Positions 44,871-54,949 of a stretch of 64,000 nt of DNA are shown in pieces (the stretch's first letter is position 1; every line of letters starts with the position of its first letter). The position numbers and the translations under genes are program-made. Below the pieces are notes generated by a model. That model had not been told where the DNA came from. It saw only the letters and a list, made by a program, of their open reading frames with translations, and did not search any database. Origin of the DNA: Sulfurihydrogenibium azorense Az-Fu1 (GTDB lineage: Bacteria > Aquificota > Aquificia > Aquificales > Hydrogenothermaceae); NCBI RefSeq assembly GCF_000021545.1, contig NC_012438.1, forward strand, positions 616,002 through 680,001, in the 5' to 3' direction.

Positions 44871-45620
44871 ATGAAAAGATTGATTTTTACTTTTATAGTT
44901 TTTTTAGTAGGGTTTGCAAAAGCTGAAAGATTAGAAGTTTACGGTTTTGACCAAGAATTGATAAAGGTAAACGATATTTACTTTATAAAAAATCTGGAAA
45001 TTTTTGAGCTACAAGGAAACAGTTTTGGAAAAGATTACAAATACAGGGTAGAAAAGGATACAAACTTTGTAGATTTAGCCTACCAGCTTAAAGTAAGTTA
45101 TTACGAGTTAAAACAGGCAAACCCTGATATAAACCCTTTTAAAGTTCCAAAAAACACTTACATAAAAGTACCTTTAAAAAAGCAGCTCCCAGAAGATTTT
45201 AAGTTAAACACTGTGTATATATCAACACAAGACCACAGACTTTACTATCCAATTGAGTTAGAAGGTAAAAAGTATGTTATAACTTTTCCAGTAGGACTTG
45301 GTGGAGAAGATTTTCCAACACCTAAAGGAGAGTTCAAAATAACTGAAAGAAGAGTAAACCCTGACTGGGTAGTCCCACCAAGTGCAAAGATAAATAATCC
45401 AAACCTTCCACCAGTTGTACCTTATGGAAGTCCAGAAAACGGTCTTGGAACAAGGGCGTTAAGGCTAAATGGTTCCTCTTATATGATACATGGAACAAGC
45501 AAAAGAAGTGAAAAAGGAGTGGGAATGAACATTAGCTATGGTTGTATAGTCTTAAGGAATAACGATATCGAAAGACTTTATAATTTTGTAGATTTAAACA
45601 CTACTGTTATAATATACTAA
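44871..45620 (+). CDS. LysM-YkuD L,D-transpeptidase
   Basis: 249-residue envelope enzyme that makes 3-3 peptidoglycan crosslinks or anchors proteins. Signal peptide (RLIFTFIVFLVGFAKA), a LysM domain at about 58-105 (YRVEKDTNFVDLAYQLKVSYYELKQANPDINPFKVPKNTYI), then the YkuD catalytic domain with PTPKGEFKITER, IHGTSK (His207) and SYGCIVLRNNDIERLY (Cys225). These match the HxxxxSxG-C catalytic arrangement. It follows gyrB by 14 bases and is probably cotranscribed. Confidence 0.88.
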   Translation: MKRLIFTFIVFLVGFAKAERLEVYGFDQELIKVNDIYFIKNLEIFELQGNSFGKDYKYRVEKDTNFVDLAYQLKVSYYELKQANPDINPFKVPKNTYIKVPLKKQLPEDFKLNTVYISTQDHRLYYPIELEGKKYVITFPVGLGGEDFPTPKGEFKITERRVNPDWVVPPSAKINNPNLPPVVPYGSPENGLGTRALRLNGSSYMIHGTSKRSEKGVGMNISYGCIVLRNNDIERLYNFVDLNTTVIIY

Positions 45621-45633
45621 AACGAGGTGAAAG

Positions 45634-46095
45634 ATGAGATTATTAATAATTTTAGCTTTAACAATATTAAACCTTTCTTTTGCCATGTCTGAAAAACAAG
45701 ATAAAACAGTGATAAAAGTAGAATCTAAACCACAAATTAAAGAAGAGGAAGAAAAGATAGAAAACGTGAAATTTTACACAGAAAGATCAACATACAAAAA
45801 AGGAGAAAATGTTTGTTTTGTTTTAGAAAACAACTCTAATAACGAGATTTTACTTCCATCTACTGCACCTTACGCTATCTTTGAAAAAGAAAAGCCAGAA
45901 GTTGCAATATTTTCTCCCGTAGCTGCTCAAATAATAGTAGTTTTAAAACCTAAAGAGAAAAAGCAGTGGTGTTGGAATCAGAAAGATATAGAAGGTAAGG
46001 AAGTTTCTTCAGGAAACTATATTGTAAGAATAACTATTTTTGATAAATCTGGAAAGAAGTACTTTTTAAAGTCAGAGTTTAGTATAAAACTTTAA
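45634..46095 (+). CDS. Secreted BsuPI-like (Ig-fold) protein
   Basis: 153 residues. Signal peptide MRLLIILALTILNLSFAM; after a Lys/Glu-rich linker comes a beta-rich domain starting FYTERSTYKKGENVCFVLENNSNNEILL. It continues with KKQWCWNQKDIEGKEVSSGNYIVRITIFD, the pattern of the BsuPI intracellular-proteinase-inhibitor domain (PF12690). Two cysteines (about 66 and 114) may pair. Its role is unknown; the neighbouring YkuD and MurJ genes suggest an envelope job. It ends one base before murJ. Confidence 0.65.
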   Translation: MRLLIILALTILNLSFAMSEKQDKTVIKVESKPQIKEEEEKIENVKFYTERSTYKKGENVCFVLENNSNNEILLPSTAPYAIFEKEKPEVAIFSPVAAQIIVVLKPKEKKQWCWNQKDIEGKEVSSGNYIVRITIFDKSGKKYFLKSEFSIKL

Positions 46096-47610
46096 ATGAA
46101 CTTTTTAAAAAACACAGTAATATTTTCTATAGCTACGTTTATAAGCCGTATACTTGGATATATTAGAGATGCTGTCGTAGCTTTTTACTTTGGGTCTAAC
46201 CAGATTACAGACGCTTTTTACGTTGCTTGGAGACTTCCAAACACATTAAGACAACTTGCTGCAGAAGGAAGTTTCAACGCTGCCTTTATTCCTATTTACA
46301 CTCAAGAAAGTCAAAAGTCTTACGAAAACGCAAAAGAGTATGTATCTTCTTTATTTAGTTATTACACAATCGTTTTATCTGTTATAACTGTTTTTGTAGT
46401 TTTATTCGCTGAAGGTTTTGTAAAATTAATAGCCCCTGGATTTTCAGAGAAGGGTAATCTACAGCTTACAGCTAACCTTGTAAGGCTGGTTTTTCCTTAT
46501 CTTATTCTTATAGGCTGGACTTCATTCTTTATGGCCTTACTTAACACAAAAGACAGATTTTTTATTCCTGGTATTGCTCCTGCCCTTTTAAATCTATCTT
46601 TTATCTTTTCCGCTGTATTTCTTTCAAATTATTTGGGTATATACGCTTTGGCTGTTGGAGCTCTACTTGGAGGTTTTTTACAGTTTTTAATCCAGATGCC
46701 TCAAGTCTATAAAGAAGGACTTCTTTTTAAACCTACGTTAAAAAAGCATCCTGCCATTAACACAACTTTAAAAAAGATGGTTCCAGCTTTTGCATCTTTT
46801 GGTGTTAGTCAGTTTTCTTTTATTATAGATACTCTTCTTGCATCTTTCTTATATGCTGGAGCTGTAACTTACCTTTACTACGGAAACAGAATATTTCAGC
46901 TTCCTCTTGGGCTTTTTATAATTGGTCTTGGAAACGCACTTTTAGTATCTTTGTCTAAGTACTACGCAGAAGGCAACATTCAAGCTTTTAAAAAAGACCT
47001 TACTCTAAGTTTTAAAGTATCAATATTTATATCTCTTCCTGCTATGGCAGGTATGATTTTTTTAGGAAAGGAGATTATAGACCTTCTTTTAGTAAGAGGT
47101 GCATTTACTGAAAAAGATGCAGTTTTAACGTACTACGCCTTAGTAGGATACGCAATTGGACTATTAGGGTACGCTTTTACAAGACCTTTTAAAAGTGCTT
47201 TTTTTGCAGTAGGAGATACAAAAACACCTCTTGTTTCTACAATAGTTGGTTTACTGTCTAGTATGTTTTTTGCTGTCTTTTTTACATTTGTGTTAAAGTG
47301 GGAAGTTTTTGGACTTGCCTTGGCGTCATCACTCGGTGCATACGTTAACTCTATATACTTATACTTTAAGTACCAGTACGAATTAGATTTAAAAAGTATT
47401 TTTATTTCTTTCGTAAAAGTGTTAATCTCAACATCTGTTATGGTCTTAGTTTTAGAACTTTTAAAAGCATTCCATCTAAATTTATCAGTTCTTGTATTTG
47501 GTGGTATACTACTAAGTGGTTTAATCTACCTAATTTTAAATATCTTATTAAAAGAGGATTCAGCTTTAATCTTTTTAAACATATTAAAAAGAAAACTATT
47601 ACGTAAGTGA
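46096..47610 (+). CDS. murJ: Lipid II flippase
   Basis: 504 residues with about 14 membrane helices, MATE/MOP-fold family, moving lipid II across the inner membrane for peptidoglycan. Characteristic N-terminus SRILGYIRDAVVAFYFGSNQITDAFYVAWRLPN with the AEGSFNAAFIPIY motif, and later helices FLGKEIIDLLLVRGAF and YALVGYAIGLLGYAFTRPFKSAFFAVGDTKTPL. The gene follows the BsuPI-like gene directly and converges on the second RND pump with a 2-base gap. Confidence 0.93.
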   Translation: MNFLKNTVIFSIATFISRILGYIRDAVVAFYFGSNQITDAFYVAWRLPNTLRQLAAEGSFNAAFIPIYTQESQKSYENAKEYVSSLFSYYTIVLSVITVFVVLFAEGFVKLIAPGFSEKGNLQLTANLVRLVFPYLILIGWTSFFMALLNTKDRFFIPGIAPALLNLSFIFSAVFLSNYLGIYALAVGALLGGFLQFLIQMPQVYKEGLLFKPTLKKHPAINTTLKKMVPAFASFGVSQFSFIIDTLLASFLYAGAVTYLYYGNRIFQLPLGLFIIGLGNALLVSLSKYYAEGNIQAFKKDLTLSFKVSIFISLPAMAGMIFLGKEIIDLLLVRGAFTEKDAVLTYYALVGYAIGLLGYAFTRPFKSAFFAVGDTKTPLVSTIVGLLSSMFFAVFFTFVLKWEVFGLALASSLGAYVNSIYLYFKYQYELDLKSIFISFVKVLISTSVMVLVLELLKAFHLNLSVLVFGGILLSGLIYLILNILLKEDSALIFLNILKRKLLRK

Positions 47611-47612
47611 TG

Positions 47613-50600
47613 TTAACTTTCTTTAACTTCTGCATACTTTAATAGTTTTGGAAAGAATAGTAAAAGTAAAATTGTTCCTAAAAACATACCACCGACTACC
47701 ACGACAGCTAAAGGTTTTTGTACCTGACTACCTACACCTTGAGATAAAGATGCAGGAAGAAGACCTACAGATGCAGTTAGACCTGTTATCAGTATAGACC
47801 TAAATTTTTCTTTTACTGTCATTTTAATAGCTTCTTCTTCTTTTATACCCGACCTTACAAAGTTAGAGTAAGTAGATAACATTATATTTGCATTTAATAC
47901 AGCAATTCCTAAGATAGATATAAATCCTACAGAAGCTGAAACGCTGATAGGTTCTTTCCATATAAGTAAGAATAATAACCCACCAAAAACAGCGTAAAGA
48001 GGAGACATTAGAATAATAAACGTGTTTTTAATAGAGCTGTTTATGATGAATAAAACAATCACGATTATAAATAAAGTAAAACCGATAGATACTTTTAACC
48101 TTTCAAAGGCTTTTTCCATCTGTTCAAACTGACCAGACCAAGATATAAAGTATCCTTCTGGAAGTTTTATGTCTTTTACTGCTTCTTGAGCTTTTGCAAC
48201 TGTTCCAGCTAAATCTTTTGATTCTACAGAGAATTTTATAGGTATGTACCTTCTGTAATTTTCTCGGTATATAAACGAAGCTCCCGTATCGTAGTAAATG
48301 TTTGCAACTTTAGAAATAGGTATAAGAGAGCCGTTTTGTAATATTATAGGGATGTTTTTTATATCTTCTATGCTATCTCTGTATTTGTCTGGAAACTTTA
48401 TAACTAAATCAAAAAATTTATCTTCTTCCATAACTTGAGTTATAAATCTTCCGTTTAAAGAAGATTGGATTACGTCTAATACATCTTCTACGGTAAGGTT
48501 ATATAAAGATGCCTTTTCTCTATCAACTTGAATGATTAAGTTAGGTTGTCCAAGCTCTTCAAATATACCCACATCTACTATTCCGGGAACTTTCTTTATT
48601 CTATCTGCTACTTCGTGGGCTTTTTCTGTAAGTATTTTCAAATCAGAACCGAATATTTTAACAGAGTTTTCTCCTTTTACCCCTGACATAGCCTCGTCTA
48701 AGTTATCTTGAATGTACTGAGATAGGTTTATATCAAAGTTTGGAAACTTCTGCCTAATTTTTTCTCTTATCTCTTTCTCTAACTCTTCTTTCGTTATGTT
48801 TCTTGTCCATTTATCATAATCCTTTAGCTTCACAAAATACTCACTGTTAAAAGGTCCAGAAGGGTCTGTCCCGTCCTCAGGTCTTCCTACTTGGAACTCT
48901 ACCTGCTGTACTTCTGGAAAAGATAGAAGTATATCCCTTACTTCTTTTGCATTCTCATAAGATTTTTTCAGTGATATCGTGTAAGGGAATATTATTCTTG
49001 CGTAAATGTTTCCTTCGTCCATTTTGGGTAAAAACTGAGCACCTAAGGATTTAAATAAAATTACTGAAAGTATGAAAACAGCTACCGTAGATATAATGGC
49101 TACTTTTACGTTTATTTTTTCCATCAAAGATAGATAAAAATTCTCTAAGTAAGTGAAAAATTTAAACTTTCTTTCGTGGCTGTTTTTAAGAAAAAGATAA
49201 CTTCCTGCAAGTAGGTATGTAAAAGTTAAAACAAGGGCAAAAAGTAAAGCGTATATGTAAGTTTTTGCCATAGGCATAAATATTTGAGATTCTGAACCTT
49301 TCATAGTAAATAGTGGAATAAACGCTAAAAGTATGATAATCATAGAAAATAAAATAGGTTTAAAGATTTGATTTATGTTTTCGTATAAAGCTTGGATGTG
49401 ATTTTTCCCTTCTTCTTTCAATCTAAAGTAGTTTTCAATAAATATAAGTGGTATATCTACGATAATACCAAAGTCTATAGCACCTATAGAAAGTAAGTTT
49501 GCTGACTCTTTATTTATTGCCATTACAGATAGGGTATAAAGTAGCGAAATTGGAATTATAGACGCTACAATAATGGCAGACCTTACTTCTCCTAAAAATA
49601 TTAGTATAACAACTAAAACCAGTATAATACCTGTTATTGCTGTTTCTGTTATCTTATGGATAACTTTGTCTATTAACTCTTGCTTATCGTAAAATGGTAT
49701 AACTTTCACATCTTTCGGTAGTATTACCTTATTTAGATAATCTATCTTTTCGTGAAGTGCTTTTAAAGCTGGAATACTTTTTTCATTTTTTCTTAGAACG
49801 ACAACGCCCATTACTATATCGTCGTCTCTGTTTAAACCTACGTAGGCAGTCCTTGGAAGGTGTGATATTTGAGAATCAGCAATATTTTTAACAAGTATAG
49901 GAATATTGTTTTTATAACCTACCACTGTATTTTCAATGTCTGATATGTTTTTTATTAAACCTATTCCACGGATGTTGTAAAACTGGTCTCCAAATTCTAA
50001 AACTCTTCCTCCAACATTAATATTGCTTTTTGAAAGCTGGTCTATAACCTGAGATAAAGGTATTTTGTACTCTATCAACTTTTCTGGATGAACTATTACA
50101 GAGTAAGCTTTTATATAACCTCCATAGCTGGAAACAGTCGCAACTCCTGGCACTGTTTGAAGATTCCTTGCAACAATCCAATCTTGTATAGTCCTTAAAT
50201 CCACTAAACTTCTGTTTCCTTTTACTTTGTATCTCATAACTTCGCCAATTGGACTTGGGTTGATAGATGGTGAAACGTTTGGTGGAAGATTTACCTGAGA
50301 AAGCCTGTTTAAAACTTCCTGCCTTGCCTCTTTATAGCTTACGTCAAAAGAAAATCTACACTTTATATCAGAAAGCCCATAAAGAGATATACTGTAGATA
50401 TTTTCAAATCCTGGCATACCTGCCAAAGCAACTTCTAAGGGTATTGTTACTTGCTTTTCAACCTCTTCTGCTGACCTTCCTTCATAAACTGTAACTATCT
50501 CTACAATAGGAGGAGAAGGGTCTGGAAAAACTTCTATATTCAGCTGTCTTACTATAAAAATAGCAGACACTATTAAGATAAAATTTATTAAAAGAATAGC

Positions 50601-50639
50601 TACAGCATTTTCTATAACAAATCTAAAGACTTTGTGCAT
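47613..50639 (-). CDS. HME-family RND metal efflux pump, CzcA-like motif
   Basis: 1008-residue inner-membrane transporter, 12 predicted helices and two large periplasmic loops. In TM4 it reads SIGAIDFGIIVDIPLIFIENYF, retaining the DFG...VD...EN acidic residues of CzcA-type divalent-cation pumps, although IP replaces the common GA. Divalent substrates (Zn, Co, Cd, Ni) are thus more likely than in the pump at 9404. C-terminal TM11 has VGFISILGIAVLNANI. It ends the leftward operon tolC-MFP-RND. Confidence 0.87.
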   Translation of the reverse strand: MHKVFRFVIENAVAILLINFILIVSAIFIVRQLNIEVFPDPSPPIVEIVTVYEGRSAEEVEKQVTIPLEVALAGMPGFENIYSISLYGLSDIKCRFSFDVSYKEARQEVLNRLSQVNLPPNVSPSINPSPIGEVMRYKVKGNRSLVDLRTIQDWIVARNLQTVPGVATVSSYGGYIKAYSVIVHPEKLIEYKIPLSQVIDQLSKSNINVGGRVLEFGDQFYNIRGIGLIKNISDIENTVVGYKNNIPILVKNIADSQISHLPRTAYVGLNRDDDIVMGVVVLRKNEKSIPALKALHEKIDYLNKVILPKDVKVIPFYDKQELIDKVIHKITETAITGIILVLVVILIFLGEVRSAIIVASIIPISLLYTLSVMAINKESANLLSIGAIDFGIIVDIPLIFIENYFRLKEEGKNHIQALYENINQIFKPILFSMIIILLAFIPLFTMKGSESQIFMPMAKTYIYALLFALVLTFTYLLAGSYLFLKNSHERKFKFFTYLENFYLSLMEKINVKVAIISTVAVFILSVILFKSLGAQFLPKMDEGNIYARIIFPYTISLKKSYENAKEVRDILLSFPEVQQVEFQVGRPEDGTDPSGPFNSEYFVKLKDYDKWTRNITKEELEKEIREKIRQKFPNFDINLSQYIQDNLDEAMSGVKGENSVKIFGSDLKILTEKAHEVADRIKKVPGIVDVGIFEELGQPNLIIQVDREKASLYNLTVEDVLDVIQSSLNGRFITQVMEEDKFFDLVIKFPDKYRDSIEDIKNIPIILQNGSLIPISKVANIYYDTGASFIYRENYRRYIPIKFSVESKDLAGTVAKAQEAVKDIKLPEGYFISWSGQFEQMEKAFERLKVSIGFTLFIIVIVLFIINSSIKNTFIILMSPLYAVFGGLLFLLIWKEPISVSASVGFISILGIAVLNANIMLSTYSNFVRSGIKEEEAIKMTVKEKFRSILITGLTASVGLLPASLSQGVGSQVQKPLAVVVVGGMFLGTILLLLFFPKLLKYAEVKES

Positions 50640-51679
50640 TACTCACCCTCAACGTTGATAGCATTAAGAATAACTCTGTCATCTTTGTTTAGTCCATCTA
50701 CTATTGCAAATTTCTCGTTTTCAGCATCTCCAATTAGCTGAACTTCTTTTTTAACAACCTGTCCATCTTTAAGTAAATAGACATAGAAATGATTATCCTT
50801 AAATATGATTGCGTTTTTAGGTATGGATAGATAGTTGTTTAACTCTTTTTGAACTTTTATACTAACAAACATATTTGCTTTTAAATTGTCTGTTTTTGAC
50901 GGTTTTATGTAAACTTTTACAGTTTTTGTGTCTGGGTCTAAAACGTCTGATATGTAGTAAACCTCACCTGATATTTTTGATTTGTCATCAAATATAATAT
51001 CTACAGTATCCCCTTTAGAGAAAAATTTTATATCTTTTTCATATACATTTGCTACAACTATAAACTGATTTTTGTTTGCTATTTTTATCAATGGTTGAGA
51101 TGAATCAGGTTGAACCCTCGAACCCACTGTAGTGTCTATCTCGTAAACAACACCGTCTATCGGAGAGTTTACGTAAAAATCTGTAAAGTTTTTAACGTTT
51201 AACAGTTTTTCTTTCTCTTCTAATCCTTTTAATGTATACTCAAGTTGTTTTACAGTTGTTTCTGATGCTATAAGTTCATTTTTTGAGATTGCACCAATTT
51301 CGTATAAGCTCTTGTTAAGCTGGTATATTCTTTTTGCTTCTTCAAGTTGAGCTTTAACTGTTAGGTAATTACTTTTTATATCAGAAACGTCTAAAGCTTT
51401 TATTTTTATAAGCTTTTGACCTTTATTTACGTTATCTCCTACTTTAACGTAGATACTATCTACTTGCCCACTGATAGGGGGATTAATGTTAACTACTCCT
51501 TCAGGCGTAAAAGATACCGTAGCTGGAAAAACTCTAATAACTTTTGAATTTTCAGTGGAAGGTAAAGTAGTTTGATAACTTACTTTTGGAGTTTGACTTT
51601 CTTTTGTTTTTTCTTTGTCTTCACCACAAGAAAGGGTTAATGTAAAAGCTGTTAATGTCAAAGCTATAATTTTTCTCAT
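50639..51679 (-). CDS. RND efflux membrane-fusion lipoprotein (CzcB-like)
   Basis: 346-residue periplasmic adaptor with a lipobox (IALTLTAFTLTLSCGEDKE, Cys18), so likely lipid-anchored. Lipoyl halves INPPISGQVDSIYVKVGDNVNKGQKLIKI and VNSPIDGVVYEIDTTVGSRVQP flank a coiled-coil hairpin (about 95-150). The beta-barrel part is FIVVANVYEKDIKFFSKGDTVDI. It overlaps both neighbours by one base, giving tight coupling. Confidence 0.88.
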   Translation of the reverse strand: MRKIIALTLTAFTLTLSCGEDKEKTKESQTPKVSYQTTLPSTENSKVIRVFPATVSFTPEGVVNINPPISGQVDSIYVKVGDNVNKGQKLIKIKALDVSDIKSNYLTVKAQLEEAKRIYQLNKSLYEIGAISKNELIASETTVKQLEYTLKGLEEKEKLLNVKNFTDFYVNSPIDGVVYEIDTTVGSRVQPDSSQPLIKIANKNQFIVVANVYEKDIKFFSKGDTVDIIFDDKSKISGEVYYISDVLDPDTKTVKVYIKPSKTDNLKANMFVSIKVQKELNNYLSIPKNAIIFKDNHFYVYLLKDGQVVKKEVQLIGDAENEKFAIVDGLNKDDRVILNAINVEGE

Positions 51680-52878
51680 CAGTAATCTCCGATAGCAAGT
51701 TTTAATTGATATAATGTCGTGTAGTAATCAATCTTTGCCTGTGTGTAATTTTTTTGAAACTCTCTGTAAAGTTTATAAGTATCAAGTAAAGTTAAAACGT
51801 TTATACCTCTAAGACTAAATGCTTTTTCTGTGTTTTCTTTAAGTTTTTTTAACTCTTCATACCTTGCCTGATACTCTTTAAGTACAGACTCTTTTGACTT
51901 TAGTGAGTAGTACAGCTGCGTTATTTCTGTTTTAACATGATTTACACTTTTTTTATACTGTAGTTTTGCCTGTATTAAATTTATCTTTGATTTTAGTATC
52001 TCACCTTGATTTCTATCAAAGATTGGAATAGGAACGCTAAATCCGACTCCAATAAACTTATACTTTTCTCCGTACCCTTCTAACTCAAATCCAACTGTAA
52101 TGTTTGGAACTGCCAGAGCCTTATTTAAATTTACCTGAATTTCTGAAGCTTCCACGTTTGCTTTACTACTTTTTATATCGTATCTTTTCTCAAGGGCTGT
52201 TTTAATCAAATTATCTAAGTTATCTAAGTATATATCTTTTATATCTATTAAAGCTACATCGTCAAAATCTGTTTGAATCAAAAATTTTAAAAACTCTTTA
52301 TCCTTCTGATAGTTTTCTAAGTTTGAATAGTAATCTTTCTGATAGTCTATTAGACTTAACTTTAACTTTTCATAGTCAAGTTGGGATAAAAATCCTTTTT
52401 CATATTGGATTTTAGCTATTTCTATAATCTTTTGGTAGTCCTGCAGGTTGCTTTTTGAGTTTTCAAGCTGTAGTTTATCAGATAGTAGTTGAGTGTAAGA
52501 AGAAAGGTAAGTGTTTAAGTAATCTTTTAAAGATGATTTAAAGTTGAGCTGTGTATACTCTAACATTTTTTCTGCAAGTTTTATCCTTAAACCTCTTTTA
52601 TTTGCAGTCTCTATCTCTTGGTCTACTCTAAAAGAGTTTTGTGTGTTAGACCTGTTTAACAGGTTTTGGATATTGTAGTAGGTAAAATTTGAAGTGAAGG
52701 TAGGATTAGGCCTTAGCTTTGCCGTAATAATATCCGCTTTTGCTTTTTCTACTTCATTTTTTTGAATAAGTATATCGTAGTTTTTGTTTATAAAATTGTT
52801 TAAACCTTCTTCAAACGTTAGAGTTTGCCCAAAAGAAACAGTACATACAGTTAAAACACCTATTAAATACTTTTTCAT
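51679..52878 (-). CDS. TolC-family outer-membrane efflux protein (CzcC-like)
   Basis: 399-residue outer-membrane channel of the second RND system. Signal peptide (KKYLIGVLTVCTVSFG), then QTLTFEEGLNNFINKNYDILIQKNEVEKA, the OEP start. Two repeats of long helices are visible, with IQYEKGFLSQLDYEKLKLSLIDYQ and FSLRGINVLTLLDTYKLYRE. First gene of the leftward operon; its upstream region is shared with the regulator at 52969. Confidence 0.87.
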   Translation of the reverse strand: MKKYLIGVLTVCTVSFGQTLTFEEGLNNFINKNYDILIQKNEVEKAKADIITAKLRPNPTFTSNFTYYNIQNLLNRSNTQNSFRVDQEIETANKRGLRIKLAEKMLEYTQLNFKSSLKDYLNTYLSSYTQLLSDKLQLENSKSNLQDYQKIIEIAKIQYEKGFLSQLDYEKLKLSLIDYQKDYYSNLENYQKDKEFLKFLIQTDFDDVALIDIKDIYLDNLDNLIKTALEKRYDIKSSKANVEASEIQVNLNKALAVPNITVGFELEGYGEKYKFIGVGFSVPIPIFDRNQGEILKSKINLIQAKLQYKKSVNHVKTEITQLYYSLKSKESVLKEYQARYEELKKLKENTEKAFSLRGINVLTLLDTYKLYREFQKNYTQAKIDYYTTLYQLKLAIGDY

Positions 52879-52900
52879 AAACTTCTCTAATCTATTGTCC

Positions 52901-52942
52901 TTTACAAATAATTTACATAAATTAGATTACAGAAAAATTACA
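52901..52942. promoter_or_regulatory. Paired TTACA direct repeats in the divergent pump/regulator region
   Basis: TTACA occurs at 52902-52906, 52913-52917, 52927-52931 and 52938-52942, giving two pairs, each with 11-base spacing. This is the geometry of an OmpR-type response-regulator dimer site. The sites lie between the tolC-like start (52878) and the response regulator start (52969). Confidence 0.55.
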
Positions 52943-52952
52943 AACTTCACTA

Positions 52953-52961
52953 TGCTAAAAT
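52953..52961 (+). promoter_or_regulatory. Extended -10 of the two-component operon
   Basis: TGCTAAAAT (TGn plus TAAAAT), 7 bases ahead of the regulator ATG, so the message would be leaderless or nearly so. Confidence 0.4.
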
Positions 52962-52968
52962 TTTAACT

Positions 52969-53637
52969 ATGAAAGTTTTAATTATTGAAGATGAAAAAAA
53001 GTTAGGCAAACTTATAAAAAAAGGTCTTGAAGAAGAAAGCTTTATAGTAGATTTAGTCCATACAGGGAAAGAAGCTCTGGATTTTCTTACAACGCAATCT
53101 TACGATGCTATCATTCTTGATTTAATGCTTCCTGACATAAGTGGAAAAGATGTATTAATAAAGATAAGAAATAGTAGTATAAAAACACCTGTTATAGTTT
53201 TGACTGCAAAAGATGAAGTTAAAGACAAAATAGAGCTGTTAGATGCAGGAGCTGACGATTACATAACAAAGCCTTTTGACTTTGATGAGCTTTTAGCGAG
53301 AATAAGAGCGGTTGTAAGAAGAGATAAGGACATAAAATCTTCCGTTATAAGTATAGGAGATTTGGAGATAGACTTATCTAAATCTACAGTAAAAAAATCA
53401 GGTAATCTTATAAAACTTTCTTCTAAAGAGTATCTGCTTTTAAGATACTTTATTTTCAACAGAGGAAAAATCTTGACAAAAGATAATTTAATTAATGCTG
53501 TTTACGACCTATCATTTGAGCTAAACAGTAATGCCCTTGAAGTTCTAATATCAAGACTCAGAAGTAAAATAGAAGATGAAAACCACAAGTATATAAAATC
53601 TATAAGAGGGTTAGGATACATATTTGATGAAGAGTAA
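52969..53637 (+). CDS. OmpR-family response regulator
   Basis: 222 residues: receiver domain with phospho-acceptor D51 (SYDAIILDLMLPD), acidic pocket IEDEKK, conserved VLTAKDE and ITKPFDF (Lys). The C-terminal winged-helix DNA-binding domain is SSKEYLLLRYFIFNRGKILTKDNLI with VLISRLRSKIEDENHKYIKSIRGLGYIF. Together with the next gene it forms a two-component system, and by divergence it probably controls the metal pump at 47613-52878. Similar regulators include CopR and CzcR. Confidence 0.92.
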   Translation: MKVLIIEDEKKLGKLIKKGLEEESFIVDLVHTGKEALDFLTTQSYDAIILDLMLPDISGKDVLIKIRNSSIKTPVIVLTAKDEVKDKIELLDAGADDYITKPFDFDELLARIRAVVRRDKDIKSSVISIGDLEIDLSKSTVKKSGNLIKLSSKEYLLLRYFIFNRGKILTKDNLINAVYDLSFELNSNALEVLISRLRSKIEDENHKYIKSIRGLGYIFDEE

Positions 53638-54946
53638 TAGTTTAAAATTTAGGTTCACAATTCAACTTTTAGCCATTTCAATAATTTTACTATCTTTATT
53701 CAGTTTTACTTCATACTTTATGCTTGAAAGTTTAGTATACGACAATATAGACTCAGAGATTGAAAAAAGAAAACACATAATAGGAAAACTATCTCAGCAA
53801 AAAGACTTAATGGACGATATAGATGTGTTTAAAGATTATGACATAGAAATCGTAATTTACGATAAAGATGAAAAACTTATTTACAAAACTATTCACGACC
53901 TAAACACCACAAAAAAACTTTATGAAATTACGAAAAAGTTAAAAGAAAATACGATAGAAAGTGTAAAAATTGGGAAAAACACTTACAGATTAACACATTT
54001 TACAATAGACAACTACCACGTGATAATATTTAAAAACATGGATAGAGCTATTAAAATTTTAGATACCTATAACGATGTTTTAGTACTTCTTTACTCTTTA
54101 ACGTTAATATTTACCAATGGCTTTATCTACTTTATAGTAGACAAAAATCTAAAAAATATAAACAAGCTTTATAATGATATAAAAGAAATATCAATCTTAG
54201 ACCTAAAACCAATAGACAGTAATAAATACTCAAAAGAGTTTAAAGAAATCATAGAAATTTTCAACAAACTACTAAACCACATAAAAGAAAGTTATAAGAA
54301 AGAAAAAGATTTTGTAATGATTCTGTCCCACGAGATTAAAACACCTATAACAACCATTCTAACAGACATAGATATAACTCTAAGAAAAGACAGAGAAAAA
54401 AAGAATTACGTTGAAGCTTTAAAAAACATAAGAGAATTAGCCATTTACATGTTAAACATCTTTAACGTTTTGAAAAACCTATATTTAACAAAAGAGAACT
54501 TTCATCCAGATTACAAAACTGTAAATCTAAATCAATTAATAGAAAGAGTTTTAAAAATGTTTGAAAATCAGATAAAGGAAAAAAACTTATCAGTTTTTGT
54601 AGATGTTGAAGAGGATTTAACGTTGCATACAGATGAAGTGATGTTTCAAGAGATACTTCAAAATTTAATAAGCAATGCTATAAAGTTTAACAAACCTTCA
54701 GGTAAGTTAATTATAAAAGCAAAAAAAGAAGAAAACAAAGTTAAAATTACTATATCTGACACAGGTATAGGAATAAAGGAAGAAGACCTAAAAAATATTT
54801 TTGATGAGTTTTATAAATCCTATAACTCAGAAGGTTTAGGTTTAGGACTTTCAATAGTTAAAATTTATTCAGACCTTTTAGACATAAAGGTAAACATTCA
54901 AAGTCAAGAAGGAGTAGGAACTTCTATAGAGCTGATACTTTCTTAA
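53627..54946 (+). CDS. Sensor histidine kinase
   Basis: 439 residues. Two membrane helices (about 12-32 and 148-171) enclose a roughly 110-residue periplasmic sensor, then a short HAMP-like linker, the H-box VMILSHEIKTPITTIL (His235), N-box LISNAIKFNKPSGK, G1 DTGIGIKEEDL and G2 GLGLGLSIVKI. Start is ATG 53627 (TTG at 53624 also open), overlapping the regulator stop, so the pair is translationally coupled. The sensor domain has no obvious metal-binding cluster, so the signal is unknown, although heavy metal is likely from context. Confidence 0.9.
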   Translation: MKSNSLKFRFTIQLLAISIILLSLFSFTSYFMLESLVYDNIDSEIEKRKHIIGKLSQQKDLMDDIDVFKDYDIEIVIYDKDEKLIYKTIHDLNTTKKLYEITKKLKENTIESVKIGKNTYRLTHFTIDNYHVIIFKNMDRAIKILDTYNDVLVLLYSLTLIFTNGFIYFIVDKNLKNINKLYNDIKEISILDLKPIDSNKYSKEFKEIIEIFNKLLNHIKESYKKEKDFVMILSHEIKTPITTILTDIDITLRKDREKKNYVEALKNIRELAIYMLNIFNVLKNLYLTKENFHPDYKTVNLNQLIERVLKMFENQIKEKNLSVFVDVEEDLTLHTDEVMFQEILQNLISNAIKFNKPSGKLIIKAKKEENKVKITISDTGIGIKEEDLKNIFDEFYKSYNSEGLGLGLSIVKIYSDLLDIKVNIQSQEGVGTSIELILS

Positions 54947-54949
54947 TTT